DNA from: Candidatus Sericytochromatia bacterium
GTDB taxonomy: Bacteria; Cyanobacteriota; Sericytochromatia; UBA7694
Direction of reading: 5' to 3'
Assembly (NCBI GenBank): GCA_913773825.1
Contig: CAJYHH010000465.1
Location: 1 to 5,488, forward strand
Length of the DNA: 5,488 nt
In this document: in pieces, positions 1 to 5,286 of the stretch
How the letters are laid out: each line of letters begins with the position of its first letter
How positions within the stretch are numbered: position 1 is the first letter of the stretch
Notes under the pieces: generated by a model
The model's database searches: none
The model's input: only the letters and a program-made list of their open reading frames with translations
What the model was told of the DNA's origin: nothing
Translations under genes and position numbers: made by a program

Positions 1-30
1 CTCTTTCCCTACACGACGCTCTTCCGATCT
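1..30 (+). other. Illumina sequencing adapter remnant (not genomic)
   Basis: These 30 bases match, from memory, the last 30 bases of the 33-base TruSeq universal/read-1 adapter, ending in the diagnostic GCTCTTCCGATCT. Adapter at the extreme end of an assembled contig is a known trimming artefact. Native sequence starts at base 31, and nothing upstream of it should be interpreted biologically. Confidence 0.97.
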
Positions 31-36
31 TAAAGC

Positions 37-59
37 GCCAGGGGGACTGACCCCCTGGC
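37..59 (+). other. Perfect GC-rich hairpin upstream of the PHA operon
   Basis: A 9-base arm GCCAGGGGG (37-45) faces CCCCCTGGC (51-59) across the loop ACTGA. No T tract follows on the + strand; the next bases are CCCCTAACG. It is therefore not a classical intrinsic terminator in that direction, and the - strand side is cut by the adapter. It may be the terminator stem of a lost upstream gene, an mRNA structure in the operon leader, or a copy of a dispersed palindrome. The structure is certain; the role is not. Confidence 0.6.
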
Positions 60-106
60 CCCCTAACGAATTTGACTGACCTGACTTACAATAGAGGAAG
101 ACACTT

Positions 107-520
107 ATGACTTCACGCGAAAACCACTTCGACAAACTGATTACAACCTATTTCGACAGACTCTGGGCCAACGAAGCCTATCTGGGCGCTATGGGCGGTC
201 TGCTCAAACAGAGCTTTGCTGCTCGCGCTCAGTGGAACAAACAGCTTGAACAGTTTTGGAGCGCTTGGCAGCTTCCTAATCAGGAAATGCAGCAGCGCAC
301 CCTGCACGGCGTCAACACCCTGCTGACCGAATGGCGCTTTGAGCAGGAAGAAGTCAATGAGCGTCTGGCAAAAATGGAAAGCGATATCGCTGAATTAAAA
401 GATCTGGTTGCCCAGTCGGTTAAACAGCCTGCTGCTAATGCAGCTGCCCAGGCTCAAGCGCCTAAAGGCCATAAAGGCAACGACAAAGGTTCAGATAAAC
501 ATAACGGGGGCCAGAACTAA
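107..520 (+). CDS. PHA synthase accessory subunit, PhaE/PhaR/phasin-like (137 aa)
   Basis: Probable non-catalytic partner of the PHA synthases encoded directly downstream. In class III and IV systems PhaE or PhaR binds PhaC and is needed for activity. Residues about 1-75 are amphipathic and rich in aromatic residues (several Trp and Phe). A Leu-Pro step at 56-57 precedes a heptad-like charged helix at about 75-105 (key stretch MESDIAELKDLV), as in the C-terminal part of PhaE/PhaR proteins. Residues from about 107 form a low-complexity tail, Ala/Gln then Lys/Gly/His/Asp. At 137 aa it is shorter than typical PhaR and much shorter than PhaE. The ATG at 107 follows a good Shine-Dalgarno, AGAGGAAG (93-100). 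The stop overlaps the next start as TAATG. Identification rests mainly on operon context plus the helical pattern; a phasin is the main alternative. Confidence 0.62.
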   Translation: MTSRENHFDKLITTYFDRLWANEAYLGAMGGLLKQSFAARAQWNKQLEQFWSAWQLPNQEMQQRTLHGVNTLLTEWRFEQEEVNERLAKMESDIAELKDLVAQSVKQPAANAAAQAQAPKGHKGNDKGSDKHNGGQN

Positions 521-1575
521 TGTTTAGCACTTTTGCTCTGCCCGGCACTCTCAGCACAGACGATCCTCGTCTTGAGCTGATGCCCCCGCTGTTTCAGGAA
601 TCCCTGACTTACGAGCGCGAACAGGTCACGCCGATGCATGCGGTTTATCGCGAAAATAAGCTGACGCTCTGGAAAGTCACCAGCTCTGAAAAATCTACTA
701 AAGTTCCTCTGATCCTGGTTCCGGCTCTGATTAACCGTCAGTACATCCTCGACCTGAGTGAAACCAACAGCCTTTGCCGTTCGCTCAGCGAAGCTGGCTA
801 TGACGTGTATCTGGTCGACTGGGGCACGGCAACCGGTGAAGATCGTTGGCAGACTTTTGCCGATGTGATCACGGGCCCGATGAAGCGCATTGTGCGTAAA
901 GTAACCCGTTTGCATGGCCGTAAACCTGTGCTGTTTGGCTACTGCCTGGGTGGTATCATCAGCAATATCTTTACCTCTTGCTACCCCGATGCAGTGGCTG
1001 GCCTGATCGCCATGACGGCTCCGGTTGATTTCTCTAAAGCTGGCTATATGGCGCTTTGGACGCGTAAAGACTATCTTGATCCCCATGGTGCAGTGGCTGC
1101 GCTTGGCAATCTGCCACCCGAAATGATTCAGAATGGCTTTGTGGCTCTCAAGCCCGCTCAGTTTCTGAAAAAATGGCGTACTGCCTGGGAAAAACAAGAC
1201 AGTCAGGCTTTTCTGGATAATTTCTTTACGCTTGAAACCTGGGTCAACGACAATATTCCGTTCCCCGGCGGAACCTGGCAAGATTACATCCACTGGCTTT
1301 ATCAGGATAATCGTCTGTTTAAAAACGAACTTTGGATTGAACAGCATCATGCAACCCTGGATAAAATCACCTGTCCGGTGTTAACGATTGTGGCTGAACA
1401 AGACCACATTGTTCCTCCTGATTCTGCTCTGCCTCTGCATCAGATGGTGGGCAGCAGCGACAAACAGGTGCTCTCTTTGCCTGGTGGTCATGTTGGCATC
1501 ATCGCCAGCGGTAAAGTCTTCCCAAGACTGGTTAACTCAATGACGGAGTGGCTCAATGAGCGGGACTTCGCCTAA
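520..1575 (+). CDS. phaC: Poly(3-hydroxyalkanoate) synthase, class III/IV PhaC
   Basis: Polymerises (R)-3-hydroxyacyl-CoA into PHA, releasing CoA, at the granule surface. It is an alpha/beta-hydrolase-fold protein of 351 aa, close to the roughly 355 aa of class III PhaC and much shorter than class I/II enzymes. Visible motifs in order are INRQYILDL (71-79), GYDVYLVDWG (93-102), the lipase-like box GYCLGG with nucleophile C142, WVNDNIPFPGG (241-251), the acid D295 in EQDHIVPP, and H324 in LPGGHVG. The spacing between C, D and H equals that of the Allochromatium vinosum triad as I recall it (C149, D302, H331), offset by seven. The ATG at 520 overlaps the upstream stop by one base, with a G-rich site at 506-510. 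The last 20 bases overlap the next gene and contain its start. The substrate is probably short-chain, by family analogy only. Confidence 0.93.
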   Translation: MFSTFALPGTLSTDDPRLELMPPLFQESLTYEREQVTPMHAVYRENKLTLWKVTSSEKSTKVPLILVPALINRQYILDLSETNSLCRSLSEAGYDVYLVDWGTATGEDRWQTFADVITGPMKRIVRKVTRLHGRKPVLFGYCLGGIISNIFTSCYPDAVAGLIAMTAPVDFSKAGYMALWTRKDYLDPHGAVAALGNLPPEMIQNGFVALKPAQFLKKWRTAWEKQDSQAFLDNFFTLETWVNDNIPFPGGTWQDYIHWLYQDNRLFKNELWIEQHHATLDKITCPVLTIVAEQDHIVPPDSALPLHQMVGSSDKQVLSLPGGHVGIIASGKVFPRLVNSMTEWLNERDFA

Positions 1576-2647
1576 GTCACCGATTTCATTGTTAAACACG
1601 CTGCAGGAACAGCTGCGGATCCGTTTGCAATACGGGCCTGAGTTCATCGGCGATCTGGATAAGATCGACGTTGGGCTCACGCCCCGGACTTGTGTTTATA
1701 CCGAAGGGCCTCATAGCCTCTGGCATTACTCTTCGCAGAAAGTACTGGCCGAGGGTGAAAGACCCCTTGGGCCGGTGATGCTGGTCTACTCGCTGATCAA
1801 CCGTCCGTATATTTTTGATTTACGCCCCGGTCGCTCACTGATTGAGTTTCTTTGTCAGCAAGGCTATGACGTCTATTTACTCGATTGGGGTGACCCAACA
1901 CCTGAAATGGGCTTAACCAGCTTAGCTGAGCTGATTACAGGCGTGATGCGACGCTGTATGCGCAAAGTTCAGCGCCTGAGCAAACGCTCTAAAATCCCCT
2001 TGTTGGGTTACTGTATGGGCGCCAGCTTTACGGCACTCTATGCAGCTTATCGCCCTCAAGATATTGAGCGGATGATTCTGTTAACGCCGATTCTGGGTAA
2101 TGACGGAGACGGTCAGCTACAGCGTATCGCCATGCACCAGGAGCTCGCTAAAGGCGTTTTAGACGCTCAGATTGTCAGTGGCCGCCAGCTTAAGTGGTTT
2201 TTTAACGCGGTGAAACCCGCTGGTGTATTTAAAAAAGAACGTGATTTCTGGCAAAACTTTGACAGCAATGTCTTTCTCGACCATTTTTTACCGGTTGAAA
2301 AATGGTCAAACGACACGCCTGATCTGCCCGGTAAAGCCTTTCAGGAATTTATCGAGCTGGTAATCCGTCAAGACGGCCTCAAAAAAGGCAAAGTCCGTTT
2401 AGACGGCCAGGAATTTGATTTTTCAAATGTCACCTTCCCGGTTTTGGCTGTAGTGGCAAAACATGATTGGATTATTCCGGCTTCTTCGCTTAACTCCTGT
2501 GCAGAAGTGCTCTCTAGCGCTGAGTTCACGCCATATATGCTCAACGGCGGACATATTGGCTTAGTCGTTGGCCGCTCAGCGGGTATGCTCTGGAAAGACC
2601 TTGCGGATTTTTTACAAGGTGAGACGGTTGCTTCTCCGGTTCGCTAA
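1556..2647 (+). CDS. phaC: Second PHA synthase paralogue (PhaC-like, diverged)
   Basis: A 363-aa alpha/beta-hydrolase homologous to the synthase just upstream, with the same landmarks: INRPYIFDL (81-89), GYDVYLLDWG (103-112), lipase-like box GYCMGA with C153, EKWSNDTPDLPG (248-259), D304 in AKHDWIIP, and H333 in NGGHIG. All three triad positions are intact, so it is not an obvious dead copy. The box ends in Ala where the neighbour has Gly, the N-terminus is about 10 residues longer, and the Trp-Asn-Asp motif reads WSNDTP rather than WVNDNIP. The ATG at 1556 lies inside the upstream gene; GGAG at 1545-1548 gives a 7-base spacing, which supports this start and suggests coupled translation. It could be a second active synthase, a heteromeric partner, or a related acyltransferase or depolymerase-like enzyme; the first two fit the context best. 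The 3' end overlaps the convergent gene by 36 bases. Confidence 0.88.
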   Translation: MSGTSPKSPISLLNTLQEQLRIRLQYGPEFIGDLDKIDVGLTPRTCVYTEGPHSLWHYSSQKVLAEGERPLGPVMLVYSLINRPYIFDLRPGRSLIEFLCQQGYDVYLLDWGDPTPEMGLTSLAELITGVMRRCMRKVQRLSKRSKIPLLGYCMGASFTALYAAYRPQDIERMILLTPILGNDGDGQLQRIAMHQELAKGVLDAQIVSGRQLKWFFNAVKPAGVFKKERDFWQNFDSNVFLDHFLPVEKWSNDTPDLPGKAFQEFIELVIRQDGLKKGKVRLDGQEFDFSNVTFPVLAVVAKHDWIIPASSLNSCAEVLSSAEFTPYMLNGGHIGLVVGRSAGMLWKDLADFLQGETVASPVR

Positions 2648-3925
2648 GCCCGTCAGATAAAGGACCCAGATAAACAGAGCTAGATTGAGCAGGCTTAAAG
2701 CAGGTGCCAAGACCGGCATAAAATGTTGATTGAAAGAAACCAGTGCCTGATTAATACTGTTACCTACCCCGCCTTCAAGATAAATCTTGGTGCCGGGGTA
2801 TTCATACGTCAGATTGAGCATAAAGCTGAAAGAATAGAATCCGAATGGCCAGCTCAGTTTTGGTATAAAAGCTATGCTTGCTAGCAAAAAAAACAGCCCG
2901 CTAAACAAATAACGCTCATGCATACGGGTTGCAAACAGAAAAAAGCCTAGCAAAATCACGGTGGCTGTTAGCCATACGCTTTGTTCCCGTTTTTGATCTG
3001 CAATTTGATGATAAAAACGTAGGGCTGCAGTATAAACTGCTGCAAATATAAATAGTCCCCAGGTTTTATGCTGAAGCAACCAGGGAGCATCGGGAGAATT
3101 ACCTAAAATACTGCGGGTATCTGGTAGCCACATACCCGTAAAGCTCCAAAGATTAAATGCCTGAATGGAGCTGTGTGGGTAGAGTTCAGCCTGTTTAAAA
3201 TACTGTTGCCAGAGCCAGGGTAATGTTTCTGACAGGTGACCGACAAAAGGCCATGTAATCAGCATCGCTAGGCTAAATGACAGCAAAGTGCCGTAAATAA
3301 GGGGTGGCCATGCACGCTCGCGACAGATCATAAACAGTTGAAGTGGCAATAAGATCAAGCCTTGCGGCTTAATCAGAATATTTAGAGCTGTTAGAGTCAG
3401 GGCTCCAATATGTTGTTTGCGGATGGCTAATTCAAGGCTTACGAGTTGAAGCAGCAGAGTTATAGAATCAATTTGTCCCCAAATGGCTGATTCATAAATG
3501 CTGCCTGGATTGAGGCAAAATAGGGCTGCTGCTGGTAGTGACAGTCTAGGAGCATAGTGTCTACAGTGACGATAAATCAGGGCCGAACAGCATAGATCAG
3601 CCAAGATCGCCGGAAACTTGATCAGAGCGATAAAAGCCTGTTCACCCAGTCTTAAGCCTTCTGCTAACATGCCAATCATTTTAAGCACTAAGACATATAA
3701 AGGCGGGTAGTCACAAAAAATGGCGGGATTTTGGTAAATGGCTTGTAAGCCATCCCGTGAGACATACACGCACCAAGCAAAAAAGTTCTGAATATCTGTA
3801 GGATGACCACGTACAACAAGGGCTAAATTTAACCGGATGATTAGACCTGCCAGCAGTAAAACGGCCAGTAGCAAGCCCTCACGTTTAAAACGTGTCTGGG
3901 AAACTGAAATTTCTGATGGGTGCAT
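2612..3925 (-). CDS. GT-C family membrane glycosyltransferase, Gpi18 mannosyltransferase-like
   Basis: A 437-aa polytopic inner-membrane protein with about ten or more hydrophobic segments, starting at about residues 17-38 after a basic stretch (RFKRE). Motifs typical of GT-C transferases related to COG5542/Gpi18 are present. An early loop Asp, D44, lies in HPTDIQNF. CDYPPLY is at 71-77, WGQIDS at 149-154, KPQGL at 186-190 and TRMHERYLF at 333-341. Such enzymes move a sugar from a polyprenyl-phosphate donor to a lipid, glycan or protein acceptor on the outer face of the membrane; the acceptor here is unknown. The ATG at 3925 has no convincing Shine-Dalgarno and a TATAAT only 9 bases upstream, so the mRNA may be nearly leaderless. 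No partner gene is adjacent on the same strand. The C-terminus runs into the end of the second phaC on the other strand. Confidence 0.8.
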   Translation of the reverse strand: MHPSEISVSQTRFKREGLLLAVLLLAGLIIRLNLALVVRGHPTDIQNFFAWCVYVSRDGLQAIYQNPAIFCDYPPLYVLVLKMIGMLAEGLRLGEQAFIALIKFPAILADLCCSALIYRHCRHYAPRLSLPAAALFCLNPGSIYESAIWGQIDSITLLLQLVSLELAIRKQHIGALTLTALNILIKPQGLILLPLQLFMICRERAWPPLIYGTLLSFSLAMLITWPFVGHLSETLPWLWQQYFKQAELYPHSSIQAFNLWSFTGMWLPDTRSILGNSPDAPWLLQHKTWGLFIFAAVYTAALRFYHQIADQKREQSVWLTATVILLGFFLFATRMHERYLFSGLFFLLASIAFIPKLSWPFGFYSFSFMLNLTYEYPGTKIYLEGGVGNSINQALVSFNQHFMPVLAPALSLLNLALFIWVLYLTGLANRRSNRLTL

Positions 3926-3934
3926 ATCCGGAAA

Positions 3935-3943
3935 ATTATAGCA
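3935..3943 (-). promoter_or_regulatory. Extended -10 promoter of the glycosyltransferase gene
   Basis: On the - strand the bases read TGCTATAAT: a perfect TATAAT (3940 down to 3935) preceded by the TGn extension. No good -35 is seen at 16-18 bases; the best is GGCCGA or similar, which is tolerable for an extended -10. The predicted start point falls about 2-3 bases before the ATG at 3925. A small hairpin (3961-3976) sits where the -35 region would be. Confidence 0.55.
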
Positions 3944-3960
3944 AGAATTACTTTTAGTCG

Positions 3961-3976
3961 GCCTTTTATCAAAGGC
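3961..3976. repeat. Short inverted repeat, possible operator
   Basis: GCCTTT (3961-3966) and AAAGGC (3971-3976) form a perfect 6-base inverted repeat around TATC. It lies at the -35 position of the leftward promoter and has no T tract on the + strand, so an operator is a better guess than a terminator. Chance occurrence is quite possible. Confidence 0.35.
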
Positions 3977-4107
3977 TAAACCTCAAATCCAGCGCCTATT
4001 TGGGAACCCTAAAATGAATATAGTCGTCTTCTGTCTTAGACGTAAGGGCCGGTCTGTTTCCTCATGCTGTGTGTTTTAAATGTTAGTGGCTTCAAATTGT
4101 TTGGGGA

Positions 4108-4137
4108 TTGACGCCAGGCTTGGCTTTTCCGTTTAAT
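4108..4137 (+). promoter_or_regulatory. Sigma70-type promoter of the 140-aa gene
   Basis: TTGACG (4108-4113) and TTTAAT (4132-4137) each match five of six consensus bases and are separated by 18 bases. Transcription would begin near 4144, leaving a leader of about 26 bases before the ATG at 4171. This argues against the upstream in-frame TTG at 4108 or ATG at 4144 being the translation start. Confidence 0.6.
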
Positions 4138-4170
4138 AAAAGTATGGCTAGAGCAAGAGAGAGTAAGATT

Positions 4171-4593
4171 ATGAGCCAAGTATCAGATGTTCTCGCAACT
4201 TTGCAGTTGCTGCGGGCGGATGCTGAAGCACTCGCTCACCAAAAGCACCTTGAAGCTGCCCAAGAAAGCCTTAAAATGACCCGTAAACGGGTGCATGAAC
4301 TGCTTCCTGTCTCTCCTTCGCCAGATTTTCAGCAGGCTTATGAAATTTCGCTGCGCCGTGCTGAAATTGAATGGCTCTACTGGTCACACCGCCAGGCTTT
4401 AGAGCAAAGCACCCTGCCCGCACTTGAAAAAGCTCAGGGTTGTCAGGAGCTGGTTCAGCGTAAAGACACTGCTTTATCTGAGCTTCCACCTGTGCCCGTG
4501 CTAAACCATGAAGATCAGCAAGCGCTGTTTCAAGCCTTAATGTGTAATGCTGTTGAACAATACGTCGATCAGACGATTGCGGATGTGGCTTAA
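4171..4593 (+). CDS. Hypothetical all-helical protein, 140 aa
   Basis: I do not recognise this family. The sequence is soluble, without a signal peptide or membrane segment, and looks almost entirely alpha-helical. One charged helix pair spans about 2-45, ending at a Pro-rich break (LLPVSPSPDF, 44-53). A second block (about 53-104) contains IEWLYWSHRQAL (66-77), and a short C-terminal helical part follows PPVPVLNHEDQ (106-116). The helix-turn-helix rhythm recalls TPR-like or four-helix proteins, but no repeat consensus is clear. The frame is open further upstream. I chose the ATG at 4171 because a purine-rich GAGAGAG (4157-4163) precedes it and the promoter overlaps the earlier possible starts. 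It is probably a single-gene unit, ending 24 bases before the A tract of a strong terminator. Confidence 0.75.
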   Translation: MSQVSDVLATLQLLRADAEALAHQKHLEAAQESLKMTRKRVHELLPVSPSPDFQQAYEISLRRAEIEWLYWSHRQALEQSTLPALEKAQGCQELVQRKDTALSELPPVPVLNHEDQQALFQALMCNAVEQYVDQTIADVA

Positions 4594-4617
4594 AGAAAAT
4601 TTTCTAGTCACGAGACC

Positions 4618-4652
4618 AAAAAAAAGGCCCGGACAATTTGTCCGGGCTTTTT
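4618..4652. terminator. Bidirectional intrinsic terminator
   Basis: The GCCCGGAC arm (4627-4634) and GTCCGGGC arm (4640-4647) form a perfect 8-base stem around AATTT. T5 follows (4648-4652) and A8 precedes (4618-4625). The T tract ends transcripts of the 140-aa gene on the + strand. The A tract becomes a T tract for the lipoprotein gene arriving on the - strand, whose stop is at 4695. This is the clearest regulatory element in the window. Confidence 0.92.
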
Positions 4653-4694
4653 AACTTATGTCTGTTTTAAGGATCCGTTTTTAGCTGTTGAGGC

Positions 4695-5168
4695 TTAGCG
4701 GATATAGTGCATCGACTGAATCACCATATTAAAAATTTTCCATTTGCCATCGCGATTGGTGCGTAAGGTGTAAAGCACTTCTTGTTCAACAGTGCCGGTA
4801 AAGTCACTGGTGCGGCGTTTGACAATGGCAGAGGCAATATCTGCAGACTGGCTCTGGATTTTAGCCTCAACAATATTGTATTGAGTGCGCGCATTGCGCA
4901 AATCCGTATAAATAGCGGGCATCAGCTGATTAAACTGTGAATCAGTGTGTAAAGTCGCCCAATATTCGGTGATATTGTCGCCATTGAGATTATTGGCGTT
5001 GTCATGAATGACCTGAATTACGGCCTGGGTTGTGGGGTCAGGCGTGGGGGAGGAGCTGGGGCTGGCTGAGGGCTGAATATTTACAATCTGGCTGATAGTC
5101 TGTGGTGGGCAGGCAGTTAGCAAACTCAGGCAAATCAAACTAAAGCAGAGCGATAGGGCAAATTTCAT
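4695..5168 (-). CDS. Small lipoprotein with probable NTF2/SnoaL-like domain (157 aa)
   Basis: Predicted to be lipid-anchored outside the cytoplasmic membrane. The N-terminus MKFALSLCF... is a signal peptide with lipobox LTAC, lipidated Cys 20. A Ser/Pro/Thr linker (about 34-46, PSASPSSSPTPDP) follows. The rest, about 105 residues, looks like a cone-shaped NTF2-like fold: an opening amphipathic helix (TQAVIQVIHDNANNLN), then the pattern helix-helix-strands ending in YTLRTNRDGKWKIFNM, typical of SnoaL/DUF4440-like proteins. No catalytic residues can be assigned; such domains often bind small ligands or proteins. An in-frame GTG at 5174 would add two residues. I prefer the ATG at 5168: GGAG is 10 bases upstream of it but only 4 from the GTG. 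The gene has its own promoter and shares the bidirectional terminator with its neighbour. Confidence 0.8.
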   Translation of the reverse strand: MKFALSLCFSLICLSLLTACPPQTISQIVNIQPSASPSSSPTPDPTTQAVIQVIHDNANNLNGDNITEYWATLHTDSQFNQLMPAIYTDLRNARTQYNIVEAKIQSQSADIASAIVKRRTSDFTGTVEQEVLYTLRTNRDGKWKIFNMVIQSMHYIR

Positions 5169-5178
5169 AGACACACAA

Positions 5179-5182
5179 CTCC
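5179..5182 (-). promoter_or_regulatory. Shine-Dalgarno of the lipoprotein gene, inside a palindrome
   Basis: GGAG on the - strand, 10 bases before the ATG at 5168 and 4 before the in-frame GTG at 5174. It partly overlaps the interrupted palindrome TCCGA-A-TCGGA (5180-5190), which in the mRNA could pair and mask the site. The arms are only five bases, so the effect is speculative. Confidence 0.5.
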
Positions 5183-5200
5183 GAATCGGAACTGTGGACT

Positions 5201-5206
5201 ATTATA
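5201..5206 (-). promoter_or_regulatory. TATAAT -10 box of the lipoprotein gene
   Basis: A perfect TATAAT on the - strand, about 33 bases upstream of the ATG at 5168. It would start transcription near 5194 and give a leader of roughly 26 bases. No -35 resembling TTGACA is present at 16-18 bases (TATCAA and ATATCA are the candidates), so the promoter may be weak or activator-dependent. Confidence 0.5.
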
Positions 5207-5244
5207 TCGCCAATTGTGGTTCTTGATATCGGCCTGCCATGTAA

Positions 5245-5286
5245 ACGCCTTGGAGAAACGCAAGGCCTTTTGTCTCTCCAAGGCGT
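5245..5286 (-). terminator. Long hairpin abutting the polA stop, probable terminator
   Basis: ACGCCTTGGAGA (5245-5256) and TCTCCAAGGCGT (5275-5286) form a perfect 12-base stem with an 18-base loop, starting one base after the polA stop codon. On the - strand only three T residues follow, so intrinsic termination would be inefficient or need help. It may instead protect the mRNA 3' end. The loop holds AAGGCCTT (5262-5269), so each arm could also pair with part of the loop (GCCTT/AAGGC), giving alternative folds. Confidence 0.5.

Larger units (their letters stand above)
3926..4107. other. Divergent intergenic spacer
   Basis: This AT-rich spacer lies between the leftward glycosyltransferase and the rightward 140-aa gene. 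It holds the leftward extended -10 box, a GCCTTT-TATC-AAAGGC hairpin at 3961-3976, and a weaker 5-base repeat CGTCT/AGACG at 4025-4042. I see no open frame with a ribosome binding site, no tRNA-like fold and no terminator here. The rightward promoter begins at 4108. Confidence 0.6.

Noticed and set aside
72..92. TTGACT...TACAAT as a promoter for the PHA operon
   Set aside because: The two boxes are only 9 bases apart, and a start from TACAAT would cut into the Shine-Dalgarno at 93-100.
517..1350. 277-codon open frame on the - strand opposite phaC
   Set aside because: The + strand carries an unmistakable PhaC with its full triad; the antisense frame shows no domain or ribosome site and is a coding shadow.
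4108..4170. Longer form of the 140-aa protein starting at TTG 4108 or ATG 4144
   Set aside because: The TTG is the first codon-sized part of a TTGACG -35 box, transcription is predicted to begin near 4144, and neither start has a Shine-Dalgarno.
4271..4489. 72-codon open frame on the - strand inside the 140-aa gene
   Set aside because: Entirely antisense to a gene with its own promoter, ribosome site and terminator; no recognisable features.
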